From assembly GCA_945897805.1 (NCBI GenBank), contig CAMDFX010000002.1, forward strand, positions 248,001 through 312,000: a stretch of 64,000 bases of DNA, given 5' to 3'. Below the pieces are notes generated by a model that was given only the letters and a program-made list of their open reading frames with translations, did not search any database and was not told where the DNA came from. The stretch comes from Chryseobacterium gleum (GTDB taxonomy: Bacteria; Bacteroidota; Bacteroidia; Flavobacteriales_D; Crocinitomicaceae). Both the position numbers and the translations under genes were made by a program. Below are positions 6,489-16,033 of the stretch, one piece after another. Each line of letters starts with the position of its first letter. Position 1 is the first letter of the stretch.

Positions 6489-7038
6489 TTTCTAATTTTT
6501 CTAATTGTATTCTTAAATGAGCCCTCGCCCTCGAATATTGTGATTTAGATGTGTTTTCACTCACACCTAATAAATCTGCTATTTCTTTGTGACTGTATCC
6601 TTCAATGGCAAAAAGGTTAAAAACAACTTTATATCCTTCTGGCAAAGCGTGAACTAATTTCATTAAATCATCCGCTTGAAGTTGGTCGGAAGTAGATTCT
6701 GAAGAGATAATTTTATATTCTACATCTTCCAATTTGGCGTCAGTCAAATGTTTTTTGTTTTTGCGAATTGCATCGAGCGACGTGTTGACCATAATCCTGC
6801 GTATCCAGCCTTCTAATGATCCTTCCATTTTAAAATCCGACAACTTACTAAAAACTTTTACAAAACCCTCTTGTAAAACATCCTCAGCATCTGCCGTATC
6901 TTTTGCATATCGCAAACAAATTGTCAACATTTTGGGAGCAAATTTATCAAACAACAATCGCTGAGCCTTGGGATTACATTTAACACATTCTATAACCAAA
7001 GTGTTGTCATCCATAACGCTTGCTTGAGTATTAGACAT
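6478..7038 (-). CDS. ECF-type RNA polymerase sigma factor (186 aa)
   Basis: This is a sigma-70 family protein with only regions 2 and 4. Region 2 includes FDKFAPKMLTICLRYAKD and DAEDVLQEGFVKVFSKL, with the region 2.4 segment LEGWIRRIMVNTSLDAIRK. Region 4 is LPEGYKVVFNLFAIEGYSHK followed by EIADLLGVSENTSKSQYSRA, the -35 recognition helix-turn-helix. The length is typical. The gene directly precedes and overlaps the membrane anti-sigma-like gene, a common pairing in which envelope signals release the sigma factor. Its regulon cannot be read from the sequence; the partner's sorting-type domain suggests a cell-surface or secretion signal. Confidence 0.93.
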   Translation of the reverse strand: MSNTQASVMDDNTLVIECVKCNPKAQRLLFDKFAPKMLTICLRYAKDTADAEDVLQEGFVKVFSKLSDFKMEGSLEGWIRRIMVNTSLDAIRKNKKHLTDAKLEDVEYKIISSESTSDQLQADDLMKLVHALPEGYKVVFNLFAIEGYSHKEIADLLGVSENTSKSQYSRARAHLRIQLEKLEIER

Positions 7039-7116
7039 AATTTCTCTCTAAAAAGTTGCATTCTACAAATGTTTTAAAGAAAAAAAGTATTTTCGTCATC
7101 TGAATCAAAGTTAAAG

Positions 7117-8349
7117 ATGTTTTTAAAATCAATCACTATTTTCTTTTTGAGTTTCTTTTTGAGTTTATATACCAGCACATTAAGTGGGGTTTTTGCGCAA
7201 TCTAAAATTCAATCTGGAAAATGGAGTGGTTCACTACAATTGAACAAAGAAACGGCTTTACCGTTTAGAATGGAAATCGAAAAACAGCAGAAACAAATTG
7301 TTTTTTCTATTCACAACGGGGAAGAAAAAATAGTTTTAAATCAACTAGAATATAAAAATGATTCTGTAAAAATTGACTTCCCAAATTTTCACTCATCCTT
7401 AAAATTTAAAGTTGTCAGTAAAAAATTACTTCTTGGATATTGGAAAAATTACAACAAAGGAAACGAATACAAAATTCCATTTAAAGCGGTTTTTGGTTCA
7501 ACAGAAAATGTTACTTCTGTAAATAATTTTGATTTTACTGGGCGCTGGAAAACCACTTTTAATCCAAAAACCACAGATGAATCTTTGGCCATTGGTGTTT
7601 TTAAATCCAAAGACTCTAAAGTAACCGGCACCTTTTTAACAGAAACAGGCGATTACCGATTTTTGGAGGGAAATGTGAACGGCAAAAACTTTACAATGTC
7701 TTGTTTTGACGGCTCACATGCTTTTCATTTTTCTGGCCATTTAGATTCAACAGCGACTATTCAAGGAAAATTTTATTCAGGAAAACATTATTCTACTAAT
7801 TGGACCGCTACAAACGATTCTTCTTTTAAACTTAGAAATCCTGACTCATTAACGTATACAGTAAAAAAAGAACCTTTCGCATTCAAAATGAAAAACTTAG
7901 AAGGGAAAGATTTTGTGTTTCCAAACGCCGCCTTCGACAACAAAGTAACCATTGTTCAAATTATGGGAACTTGGTGTCCTAATTGCATGGATGAAACTAA
8001 ATATTTTAATGAATTATATACAAAATATCATTCAAATGGTTTAGAAATAATTGCTGTAGGATATGAAACACCGAATGATTTTGAGGGGCAAGTAAATAAA
8101 ATAAAACTCCTAAAAGAAAGACACCACCTTGATTTTCATTTTTTGGTTGGTGGTTCCGCTAACAAAAGTTTAGCCTCCGAACAATTTTCCATGTTGAACC
8201 AAATCATGTCGTTTCCTACAGCAATAATTATTGGTAGAGACGGCGAAGTAAAAAGAGTACACACTGGTTTCAATGGTCCAGGAACTGGAAAATTATATGA
8301 TAATTATGTTCAAGAAATGGATTTATTTATTCAAGAACTACTGAAATAA
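7117..8349 (+). CDS. Secreted thioredoxin-like (TlpA-type) protein (410 aa)
   Basis: An N-terminal signal peptide (about residues 1-28, ending FAQS) is followed by a beta-rich N-terminal domain of about 220 residues and a C-terminal TlpA/peroxiredoxin-like thioredoxin domain. The active site reads GTWCPNCMDE, with Cys287 and Cys290 by my count. The cis-Pro region appears as MSFPTAIIIGRDGEVKRVHT. Proteins of this class act as periplasmic thiol-disulfide oxidoreductases in Bacteroidota. The gene is divergent from the sigma factor gene and convergent with the M28 peptidase, whose stop is only a base away. The substrate is unknown. Confidence 0.88.
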   Translation: MFLKSITIFFLSFFLSLYTSTLSGVFAQSKIQSGKWSGSLQLNKETALPFRMEIEKQQKQIVFSIHNGEEKIVLNQLEYKNDSVKIDFPNFHSSLKFKVVSKKLLLGYWKNYNKGNEYKIPFKAVFGSTENVTSVNNFDFTGRWKTTFNPKTTDESLAIGVFKSKDSKVTGTFLTETGDYRFLEGNVNGKNFTMSCFDGSHAFHFSGHLDSTATIQGKFYSGKHYSTNWTATNDSSFKLRNPDSLTYTVKKEPFAFKMKNLEGKDFVFPNAAFDNKVTIVQIMGTWCPNCMDETKYFNELYTKYHSNGLEIIAVGYETPNDFEGQVNKIKLLKERHHLDFHFLVGGSANKSLASEQFSMLNQIMSFPTAIIIGRDGEVKRVHTGFNGPGTGKLYDNYVQEMDLFIQELLK

Positions 8350-8350
8350 A

Positions 8351-9754
8351 TCAGTTCAAAGCAGGACGCTTTTCCGCATTTCCAAGCATCCACGTTGTGT
8401 GAAAAACCATTTTGGAAATCTGGGCTATTTTTCTAAAATTGATGCTTTCAATATCGTCCGTCGCTTTGTGATAATCAGTATGAAATCCGCCAAAATAAAA
8501 AACACTTGGTATTCCATTTTTCGCAAAATTAAAGTGATCTGAGCGATAATAAAGGCGTAATGGTTCGTTTACGTCATTGTACTTGTAATCTAAATTAAGC
8601 TTTGTAAACTGTTTATTGGCTAATTCTTGGGTGTTGTGTAAATCGTTACTCAACATATTTGAACCAATTACATACACCGAAAAGGTGTCTTTTTCTTCTG
8701 GCTTCGACGCTCTACCAATCATGTCAATATTAATATCTGCAATTGTATTTTCTAAAGGAATCCATGGATTTGAAACATAATAGGAAGAACCAAACAAACC
8801 CATTTCTTCGCCAGTTAACGCAACAAATAAAATCGACCTTTTTGGATTTTTCCCGTCGTTTTTCGCTCGTTGAAAGGCTTCCGCGATTTCTAGAAGGGAA
8901 GCTGTTCCTGATCCATTATCGTCTGCACCATTAAAGACTTTTCCTTTCTTGACGCCTAAATGATCATAATGTGCGCTAATCACAATTACCTCGTTTTTTA
9001 ATATTGAATCCCTTCCTTCTATAAAACCAATCACGTTTTCTGTTGACTTATACTTTTGAATTGGATTCAATTTAAAACTGAATGTAAATTTATTAGATGT
9101 ATTTAAAACTAAAGATTGAATAAATACCGAAGGAAGACTTTTCTTGTTTAAAAAAACCATGGGGGTTTTAACTGTTTTTTGAATCATTGCCAAATCATCT
9201 TTTTGCAATGTTTTGTAATTTTCTGCGCGGTAATCATTGACCAAAAAAAGTATTCCTTTTGATCTAATATTTTCCACCAAATCAAAATCAAAAGTTTGTA
9301 TATTGTCAATTTCAATCAAAACAAACTCATTATTAAAATTTGTTTTTGTGGCCATGAGATCTTCTCCCAAAATATAAACCGCTGATTTTACATCAAAATT
9401 CAACGTTTGATATAAACTTTTAAAACCAAAATCTTGTGGGAAATGAAACTCTTTATTTTCAAAGATCATCATTCCTGTTTTGTTTTTTTGAAGCAAATTA
9501 AATTTCTGAAAATAGTTTTCTTCAGGAAACGGTAAAACACCTGCTTTTTTAAATTGCTCTTGTATATAAGCGGCCGCTTGCTTTTGACCTTTTTCTCCCG
9601 TTTTTCTTCCTTTCAATTTATTAGCCGCTAAATAATCTAAGTTATTAAATAAATTTACGGTATCAATGTTATTCGCGTAGAATTCACTTAAATCTTGCGA
9701 AAAAAGAGTAAAACAGCACAAAATAAAGAAACAAAAAACGCGTGTTTTTAACAT
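8351..9754 (-). CDS. Secreted M28-family zinc aminopeptidase (467 aa)
   Basis: A signal peptide (VFCFFILCCFTLFSQ) precedes a protease-associated-type insert and an M28 catalytic domain. Metal-binding motifs are visible: ISAHYDHLG (His and following Asp), GADDNGSGTASLLE (Asp ligand), TGEEMGLFGS (Glu-Glu, general base and ligand), NIDMIGR (Asp) and FGGFHTDYHKATDD (His). The order matches bacterial M28 aminopeptidases, which release N-terminal residues from peptides outside the cytoplasm. It is followed 9 bases upstream by rpiB in the same direction, so the two may share a transcript with rpiB first. Confidence 0.92.
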   Translation of the reverse strand: MLKTRVFCFFILCCFTLFSQDLSEFYANNIDTVNLFNNLDYLAANKLKGRKTGEKGQKQAAAYIQEQFKKAGVLPFPEENYFQKFNLLQKNKTGMMIFENKEFHFPQDFGFKSLYQTLNFDVKSAVYILGEDLMATKTNFNNEFVLIEIDNIQTFDFDLVENIRSKGILFLVNDYRAENYKTLQKDDLAMIQKTVKTPMVFLNKKSLPSVFIQSLVLNTSNKFTFSFKLNPIQKYKSTENVIGFIEGRDSILKNEVIVISAHYDHLGVKKGKVFNGADDNGSGTASLLEIAEAFQRAKNDGKNPKRSILFVALTGEEMGLFGSSYYVSNPWIPLENTIADINIDMIGRASKPEEKDTFSVYVIGSNMLSNDLHNTQELANKQFTKLNLDYKYNDVNEPLRLYYRSDHFNFAKNGIPSVFYFGGFHTDYHKATDDIESINFRKIAQISKMVFHTTWMLGNAEKRPALN

Positions 9755-9763
9755 TTTATAAAA

Positions 9764-10204
9764 TTATTTGCAAGGGATTTTTTCAATTCTATTTTGGTGT
9801 CTTCCTCCTTCAAATTCGGTAGCAAAGAATACATCTACCATTTCCAGCGCTTCTACGTCAGAAATAAAGCGGGCAGGCAATGTCAAAATATTCGCATCAT
9901 TATGCTGTCTTGCCAACGCAGCAATTTCTTTGTTCCAGCACAAAGCACTTCTAACCCCTTGGTGCTTATTTGCGGTCATATTTATTCCATTTCCACTTCC
10001 GCATAACAAAATCCCTTTGGTTCCTGAATTTTTTTCCACCAAAGCAGCAACAGGATGCGCGTAATCTGCATAATCAATGCTATCAATAGAAAAACAACCT
10101 TGATCGTTTACAGAAAAACCTTTATCTTGCAGGTGTTTTATGATAATTTGCTTCATTTCAAAACCGGCATGATCACAACCGATCGGAATAACTATTTGTT
10201 GCAT
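9764..10204 (-). CDS. rpiB: Ribose-5-phosphate isomerase B
   Basis: RpiB interconverts ribose 5-phosphate and ribulose 5-phosphate in the pentose phosphate pathway. The 146-residue length is typical for the LacA/RpiB family. Visible motifs are IGCDHAGFEMK near the N-terminus (Asp-His phosphate and substrate site), DYADYAHPVA, and ILLCGSGNGINMTANK with the catalytic Cys. NDANILTLPARF and a C-terminal GGRHQNRIEKI also match. It lies upstream of the M28 peptidase gene on the same strand with a 9-base gap. The 450 bases before it are non-coding. Confidence 0.95.
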   Translation of the reverse strand: MQQIVIPIGCDHAGFEMKQIIIKHLQDKGFSVNDQGCFSIDSIDYADYAHPVAALVEKNSGTKGILLCGSGNGINMTANKHQGVRSALCWNKEIAALARQHNDANILTLPARFISDVEALEMVDVFFATEFEGGRHQNRIEKIPCK

Positions 10205-10654
10205 AATTTATATTTTTAATCAAAGGTAATGGATATTAACAATTGATACAAGTTGCAAACAAAATGTCTTTTCTGTTTTTATTAATCCTTTGTAAACATT
10301 GGTTTTATTTTATTAATCTTTCAACATAATTTTTTAATATTTTGTTAATATTGGTTGAAAGAAAATAAAAACTAATACTTGCATTATTCATTTATAATTA
10401 GAAGCTATATCATATTTGAATAATCCTAGTAAAGTTTGGTTCATTTTTAAGTAAAATATAAACCTAGTTATCTACAATTTTATATCCCTTTTTAGTATAA
10501 AAGTTATACAAAAAAGTGTTATTAACAACATTGTTAAGAAACACCTATTATGAAAGAAAAACAGTTACTTAGTTCTATTTGTTGTGTTCATAAAACGACT
10601 ATTTTTAGTAATAACTCAATAATCAAATAAAAAAGTAACATATTTGTAAACAGT
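10205..10654. other. Intergenic region, rpiB to MORN gene (no gene seen)
   Basis: About 450 bases of very AT-rich sequence lie between divergent genes. CTTTCAAC (10318-10325) and GTTGAAAG (10354-10361) form an 8-bp inverted repeat around an AT-rich loop, a possible regulator site. I see no open frame worth calling. Promoters for both neighbours must lie here, but no TTTG/TAnnTTTG pair stands out. Confidence 0.5.
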
Positions 10655-12199
10655 ATGAACAACTATAATAAAAAGAATAAATATCTTTTAATAAAAATCT
10701 TTTATTTTATTTATAATAAAAAGGGTTTGACTGTTGTATTTTGTTTTTTGAATTTCTTTGCCTACCTTCAGAAAACAGACTCTATTTATCACCAAAAGTA
10801 CTACTATAATTCTGGTAATTTATCAAGTGAAGGAAACCTTGAAAAGCGCTTGCCTATTGGACTTTGGAAAAATTATTACGAATCAGGAACAATCAAAAGT
10901 GAAGGAGAAAAAAGAGTTGGAAAATCAGAAGGAAAATGGATTTTTTATTCTCAAAATGGTCAAATTGAAAAAGAGATAGAATATGCTCAAAATTTAAAAA
11001 ATGGACGTTTTCAACAATTCGATTCTATAGGCAAATTACTTATAGATAACAATTACAAAAATGACACTTTGATAGGTGTTTCTAAGATTTTTAAAAATGG
11101 AATATTAATTCTTGAATCAAATTATGAAAAAGGATTAAAATCAGGTATTGAAAAAAAGTACGATGAAAATGATGGAAGATTAATAGAAACGATTAATTAC
11201 AGTGATAATATAGCAGAAGCAAATTTAGTAATCAATCAAATAGACTCAAGAAAGTATAAGAAAGGACTTTGGAGAACATTTTATCCTGATGGAAAGATAA
11301 AAAATGAATGTTTTTATGAGAACAATCAAATAGTTGGTCTATGTAAAGAATGGACAGAAAAAGGAAATTTAATCATAGATAACAAAAAAACAGATGACAA
11401 TAAAGTAATTGAAATAAAACAAACTTTTCATCCAAATGGAAAAGTAGCTTCTTTTCAAGCATATGTCGGAGCATATAAAAATGGTGCTGGCTCAACATAT
11501 GATTCTGTAGGAAAATTACTTGGATCTCAACTGTATAAATTAGATACATTATTAGCCAGAGGATTTATTTTGCCCAGTGGAATATATGACAGTACCTGGA
11601 TTTATTTTTATTCAAGTGGAATAAAACAGGCTACAGGAAAATATAGAAATGGAATTAAAGTAGGTGAATGGATTTATTTCAATGAAAATGAAAATGCCAT
11701 TCAAAAAGGAAAATATAGAAATGGAATTATTAATGGAGAATGGATTTGGTATTTTAATAATGGTCAAACCAAAATAAAGGAAAATTATTTAAATGGCAGA
11801 AGAGAGGGATTAAGTATTGAATATGATTCCTTGGGAACCAAAATTACAGAGGGAAATTATATAGATGATATTCAGGATGGAAAATGGTTTTATAAAAAAA
11901 ATAATTTAAAAGAGGTAGGTTTTTTTACAATGGGATCAAAAGAAGGTGAATGGAAACATTTTTACAATGAAAAAATAATATGTTTTAAAGGAACTTTTAA
12001 AAATAATATTCCAATTGGTAAGCATTTTTATTATTTCAATAATGGTCAAATAATGAAATATGGAAAATACAAGAAAGGGTTGAAAACAGGAGAATGGCAG
12101 TCATATAATAAAGAAGGAGTATTCATTCACACTTATTATTACGAAAGAGGAAAATTGGTTTCTGTTGATGGAGATAAATCTGTCAAATATGAAGATTAA
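10655..12199 (+). CDS. MORN-repeat (YwqK-like) protein, 514 aa
   Basis: An N-terminal hydrophobic stretch (about residues 24-40, GLTVVFCFLNFFAYLQ) could be a signal peptide or anchor. The rest is made of MORN-type repeats: GLWKNYYESGTIKSEGEKR, GKWIFYSQNGQIEKEIEY, GEWIYFNEN, GEWIWYFNNGQTKIKENY and GEWKHFYNEK, about 20-24 residues each. Bacterial proteins with this repeat are often annotated as YwqK-family antitoxins, but in Bacteroidota they are numerous and mostly of unknown role, probably beta-hairpin scaffolds at the cell envelope. Base composition is noticeably richer in A+T than the neighbours. The next gene, a LytTR regulator, starts 104 bases downstream with its own promoter. Confidence 0.8.
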   Translation: MNNYNKKNKYLLIKIFYFIYNKKGLTVVFCFLNFFAYLQKTDSIYHQKYYYNSGNLSSEGNLEKRLPIGLWKNYYESGTIKSEGEKRVGKSEGKWIFYSQNGQIEKEIEYAQNLKNGRFQQFDSIGKLLIDNNYKNDTLIGVSKIFKNGILILESNYEKGLKSGIEKKYDENDGRLIETINYSDNIAEANLVINQIDSRKYKKGLWRTFYPDGKIKNECFYENNQIVGLCKEWTEKGNLIIDNKKTDDNKVIEIKQTFHPNGKVASFQAYVGAYKNGAGSTYDSVGKLLGSQLYKLDTLLARGFILPSGIYDSTWIYFYSSGIKQATGKYRNGIKVGEWIYFNENENAIQKGKYRNGIINGEWIWYFNNGQTKIKENYLNGRREGLSIEYDSLGTKITEGNYIDDIQDGKWFYKKNNLKEVGFFTMGSKEGEWKHFYNEKIICFKGTFKNNIPIGKHFYYFNNGQIMKYGKYKKGLKTGEWQSYNKEGVFIHTYYYERGKLVSVDGDKSVKYED

Positions 12200-12253
12200 G
12201 TGAATTAAATTTAAACAAAATAAATAAATTTTAACTAAATATCTGATTTATAA

Positions 12254-12283
12254 ATTGAAACGGAAAAAATAGTTTTATATTTG
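12254..12283 (+). promoter_or_regulatory. Promoter of the LytTR response regulator gene
   Basis: TTG at 12254-12256, 19 bases, then TATATTTG at 12276-12283 fit the Bacteroidota promoter consensus. The ATG is 20 bases after the -7 element, so the leader is very short. Confidence 0.6.
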
Positions 12284-12303
12284 GTGCATAAAACACAAAC
12301 GCG

Positions 12304-13062
12304 ATGTTAAAAATAAAAGTACTTGTAGTGGAAGATGAATCCATCGTTTCCAAAGATATTCAATATAGTTTGACTAAATTGGGATACGAAGTAGTAGGTG
12401 CCTCCGCCACAGGTGAAAAAGCGATAGAGTTAGCTATATCAGAGCACCCAGACATCGTTTTGATGGATATTATGCTTAAAGGAGAAATGAACGGCATAGA
12501 AGCCGCAGAAATAATTAGAAAAGAATTAAAAAAACCTGTTATTTTCTTAACTGCTTATGCGGATGATGCCACTTTAAATAAAGCAAAATTTGCGGAGCCT
12601 TATGGTTATATAATTAAACCTTTTAAAGAAATTGATTTACATACTACAATTGAAATAGCACTATATAAAAATCAAAAAGAGCGAGAAATAGAAAGGCAAT
12701 TGGATTATTTAAGTTCGGTCAATGAAAATAAAAAAGACCACCAAGATGACTTTATTTTTGTAAAAAACAACAGTAAATTGATAAAATTAAACACCAATAG
12801 TATTCTTTTTATTGAAGCCTTAAAAGATTATGTGGTTATCAATACTCCTGATACGCGTTATACCATTCATTCAACTATGAAAGAAATAGAACAAAAAATG
12901 GGAATTAAAGATTTTATCCGCGTACACCGTTCTTTCATTGTAAGATTAGACAAAATTGTAACGATAGAATTTCCTAATTTACACTTAGAAAATGATAAAA
13001 AAACAATTCCAATAGGAGGTTCGTACAGAGATTATTTAAATAAACGAATTAAATTGATTTAA
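12304..13062 (+). CDS. LytTR-family response regulator (252 aa)
   Basis: Residues 1-120 form a receiver domain: VLVVEDES with acidic pocket residues, phospho-acceptor Asp55 in IVLMDIMLKG, the conserved Thr in VIFLTAYAD and Lys in YIIKPFKE. Residues about 150-250 form a LytTR DNA-binding domain (DFIFVKNNSKLIKLNTNSIL, FIRVHRSFIVRLDKI, IPIGGSYRDYLNKRI). Such proteins regulate transcription when phosphorylated by a sensor histidine kinase. No kinase gene is adjacent, so its partner must lie elsewhere. The gene is monocistronic, between its own promoter and a strong terminator. Confidence 0.95.
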   Translation: MLKIKVLVVEDESIVSKDIQYSLTKLGYEVVGASATGEKAIELAISEHPDIVLMDIMLKGEMNGIEAAEIIRKELKKPVIFLTAYADDATLNKAKFAEPYGYIIKPFKEIDLHTTIEIALYKNQKEREIERQLDYLSSVNENKKDHQDDFIFVKNNSKLIKLNTNSILFIEALKDYVVINTPDTRYTIHSTMKEIEQKMGIKDFIRVHRSFIVRLDKIVTIEFPNLHLENDKKTIPIGGSYRDYLNKRIKLI

Positions 13063-13077
13063 TAAATAAATTAAGAT

Positions 13078-13107
13078 AAATCCCGCTGCATTTGAAGCGG
13101 GATGTTT
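13078..13107 (+). terminator. Terminator after the LytTR regulator
   Basis: ATCCCGCT and AGCGGGAT pair around a short loop (13080-13102), followed by TTTT. The hairpin lies between the convergent regulator and DUF2007-like genes. Confidence 0.7.
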
Positions 13108-13110
13108 TAC

Positions 13111-13746
13111 TTAGAAAATACTGGAATTAAAAACAATATTACTTATCAGCTGCACACCAATAGAAATTAGTAGCATAATGGAAGAAATAATAACAATGTA
13201 TAAACCGTGTCTTCTATCAGACTCTATAAAACTGTAGATTTTTTCACCGTTTGGAAGTACTTTTTTACTCGACATCAAACTTAGACCAATAAATAAACCT
13301 AGAAAACCACTAACGACTCCTAAAATATAACCAGCATAAATCCATGTTTTTTGACTTACCTCGGGTATTTTCAACAACTCTAAACGTTGGTTTTCTAGTA
13401 ATTTAATTAATTCAGGATTTACTTCTTTTCCTCTATCTTTGAGTAATTTTTGGGCTAAATTGAAGTCAAAATCATTCCATTCATCGCGTTTGGTGATGAT
13501 TTCTAATAACTCACCGTCAGCAAAAGTGAGCAAATAATAATCTTTGGGAATATTGGAAACAAACAAAGCATTTGCTTTATCAAAGTCAGATTCATTCAAT
13601 AAAATTCGAAATTCAGCATCAAAAACAAAAGCTGGATCAAAACCAGGTTTTCCTACTTCTAATTTGTATTCAATTCCGTTTTCGATCAATACACGCCCCA
13701 ATTCGAGTGCGTCATGTTGAACGTTGAATTTCTGATAAAGAACCAT
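13111..13746 (-). CDS. DUF2007-like membrane protein (211 aa)
   Basis: The N-terminal ~70 residues (MVLYQKFNVQHDALELGRVL, IEYKLEVGKPGFDP, FRILLNESDFDKANALF) resemble the DUF2007 putative signal-transducing domain, a small ACT-like fold common in Bacteroidota. The C-terminal part has two membrane segments (IYAGYILGVVSGFLGLFIGL and LYIVIISSIMLLISIGVQLI). It follows RNase R by 11 bases in the same direction and probably shares its transcript. The function is unknown. Confidence 0.7.
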   Translation of the reverse strand: MVLYQKFNVQHDALELGRVLIENGIEYKLEVGKPGFDPAFVFDAEFRILLNESDFDKANALFVSNIPKDYYLLTFADGELLEIITKRDEWNDFDFNLAQKLLKDRGKEVNPELIKLLENQRLELLKIPEVSQKTWIYAGYILGVVSGFLGLFIGLSLMSSKKVLPNGEKIYSFIESDRRHGLYIVIISSIMLLISIGVQLISNIVFNSSIF

Positions 13747-13757
13747 TTTTGTAAAAA

Positions 13758-15899
13758 TTAAAAATCAACTAATTCTAAATTGATTTGTCGCTTTCTAGTA
13801 TCCACATCTTTGACCTTTACTTTCACTTTATCACCAAAATTGTATTCCATGTCTGTTTTTGGTCCTACAATTTTATATTTTTCAGCATCAAAATAAAAAC
13901 GATCACCAGGAATTTCAGAGATTGGAATCATTCCTTCACATTGGTTTTCATCCATTTTTACAAACATGCCAAAATCGGCAATTCCAGAAACTGTTCCTTC
14001 AAACTCTTCACCAACACGTTCTTTCATAAACAATGTTTGGAAGTATTTATTTGACTCTCTTTCTGCTTCAGTTGCTTTACGTTCGTTTCTTGAAATTCGT
14101 TTACACATATCACTCAAGTCAGATCCATAGCGGTGTTGCTTGGTAGTCAACTCTTCCAATAAGATTCTATGCACTAATAAGTCAGCATATCTCCTAATAG
14201 GCGAAGTGAAGTGGGTATAATGAGGAAAAGCCAAACCGTAATGACCTATATTTTCTGTTTCATAAGTTGCTTTAGCCATCGAACGAATAGCCATGGTTTG
14301 AATCAAGGAATATTCACCAGTTGATTTAATTTCATGTAGCAACGTATTGATTGCTTTTGAAATATCATCTGGACTTGTGTAATTCAATTCATATCCAAAT
14401 TTATCAATAAAAACCCTAAAAAGAGAAATTTTTTCAATGTCGGGCTTATCGTGGCAACGGTAAACGAAAGGAATTTTTTCTTCTTTTTTATTTGGTTTTG
14501 CAATAAATATTGCTACTTTTTTATTGGCTAATAACATAAACTCTTCTACCAATTTATGTGCGTCTTTAGATGTTTTTAGAATCACATTTACTGGATTTCC
14601 TTCAGCATCTAATTCAAAACGCATCTCTTCAGATTCAATATTCAAAGCGCCCTCTTTCAAGCGTTTTTTACGCATGATTTTGGCAATTTTATCCAAGAGT
14701 AAAACTTCTTTTTTGAAATCGCCGTCAGCACCCTCAATAATTTCTTGCGCTTGTTCATATGTGAATCGACGATTAGAATGAATGACTGTTTTTCCAAACC
14801 ATTGATCTAACACTTTTCCTTTTTCGTCCATTTCAAAAACAGCCGAAAAACTAAATTTATCTTCATTTGGTCGCAACGAACAAGCCATATTAGACAGTTG
14901 TTCTGGCAACATAGGAACTACGCGATCAACCAAATACACTGAGTTAGAACGTGTCAATGCCTCTTCATCCATTGGTGTTCCCGGTTGCACGTAGTGACTC
15001 ACATCGGCAATGTGAACACCAATTTCAATGTTGCCATTTTCTAACCATTGGATAGAAATAGCGTCGTCAAAATCTTTGGCATCAATAGGATCTATGGTAA
15101 TTGTTGTAATATTTCTAAAATCTCGTCTTTTTTTAACCTCTTCTGAATCTAAATCTATCGTCACTTTTTCCGCGGCAGAAATTACAGCTTGAGGAAATTT
15201 AATTTCTAATCCTTGATTGATCAAAATTCCCAACATTTCGGTATCGTTTGAACCGTGAGCACCTAAAACTTCCACGACTTCACCATAAGGACTTTGTGAA
15301 GACTTTGGCCAAGCCGTGATTCTTACCAACACTTTATCCTGACTTTTTGCCCCGTTGATTTTTTCCTTGGGAATGTAAATATCAACGCCATTTCTTTGAT
15401 TATCAGGAATAAAAAAGGCAAATTTATCATGTAAATCCAATGTGCCGACAAATTGTGTGCGTTCTCTGTGTAAAACTTCCACAACTTGTCCTTCTATTTT
15501 TGTAGCTGTTTTTTTGGTAATTGCCACCCGCACACTATCACCATTCATAGCGTGATTTACATGTTGCGGAGAAATGTAAATATCGGGCTCTGATTTGTCT
15601 GTCAATAGAAAACCAGCGCCACGTTGCGTCATTTGGAATTCACCCTCAACAGTTTTGGTGTTTTGATTCAGTTTGAAAGTTCCGTGGCTTGTTTCTTTCA
15701 AAAAATCAGCACTGACAAGGTCTTTTAAAACAGTGTATGTTTGTTTTCTAAGTTCATTTTCTTTGATACTTAAATGAACACAAAGTTCTTTAACGCTGTA
15801 TTCTTTAGAAGGGTTTTTGTCGTATAACTTTCTAATAATATGGGTTAAGCTTCCTTTGAATTTGTTTGGTTTGTTGTGTTTAGCTTTTTTTTTAGCCAT
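13758..15899 (-). CDS. rnr: Ribonuclease R
   Basis: This is a 713-residue RNB-family 3'-5' exoribonuclease that degrades structured RNA. In order it has a basic N-terminus with a helix-turn-helix-like segment (KEYSVKELCVHLSIKENELR), two cold-shock domains, the RNB catalytic domain with TITIDPIDAKDFDDAIS (the cluster of metal-binding Asp residues), the VVPMLPEQLSNMACSLRPNE block and HYTHFTSPIRRYADLLVHR, and a C-terminal S1 domain (GEEFEGTVSGIADFGMFVKM). All key motifs are intact and the length is typical. The start is the ATG at 15899, giving MAKKKAKHNKPNKFKG. Confidence 0.97.
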   Translation of the reverse strand: MAKKKAKHNKPNKFKGSLTHIIRKLYDKNPSKEYSVKELCVHLSIKENELRKQTYTVLKDLVSADFLKETSHGTFKLNQNTKTVEGEFQMTQRGAGFLLTDKSEPDIYISPQHVNHAMNGDSVRVAITKKTATKIEGQVVEVLHRERTQFVGTLDLHDKFAFFIPDNQRNGVDIYIPKEKINGAKSQDKVLVRITAWPKSSQSPYGEVVEVLGAHGSNDTEMLGILINQGLEIKFPQAVISAAEKVTIDLDSEEVKKRRDFRNITTITIDPIDAKDFDDAISIQWLENGNIEIGVHIADVSHYVQPGTPMDEEALTRSNSVYLVDRVVPMLPEQLSNMACSLRPNEDKFSFSAVFEMDEKGKVLDQWFGKTVIHSNRRFTYEQAQEIIEGADGDFKKEVLLLDKIAKIMRKKRLKEGALNIESEEMRFELDAEGNPVNVILKTSKDAHKLVEEFMLLANKKVAIFIAKPNKKEEKIPFVYRCHDKPDIEKISLFRVFIDKFGYELNYTSPDDISKAINTLLHEIKSTGEYSLIQTMAIRSMAKATYETENIGHYGLAFPHYTHFTSPIRRYADLLVHRILLEELTTKQHRYGSDLSDMCKRISRNERKATEAERESNKYFQTLFMKERVGEEFEGTVSGIADFGMFVKMDENQCEGMIPISEIPGDRFYFDAEKYKIVGPKTDMEYNFGDKVKVKVKDVDTRKRQINLELVDF

Positions 15900-16033
15900 G
15901 TTGTAATATTTATCTTTCGCTAAATTACGACAAAAAAACGAGATAGAATTTTGTGAGAAATAATGTTAATCAAAGCATCACAATTGGAAAAACGCAAAAT
16001 CAACTTAAAAACATTTCCAAACAAAATTTGTTT

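Noticed and set aside
7106-7132. Minus-strand promoter for the ECF sigma gene (TAACTTTG at 7113-7106)
   Set aside because: The only TTG upstream leaves a 16-base spacer, short of the usual 19-21, and it lies inside the divergent gene's start.
10655-12199. Calling the MORN-repeat protein an antitoxin
   Set aside because: The YwqK name covers many repeat proteins, and no toxin-like gene is adjacent; the neighbour is a LytTR regulator with its own promoter.
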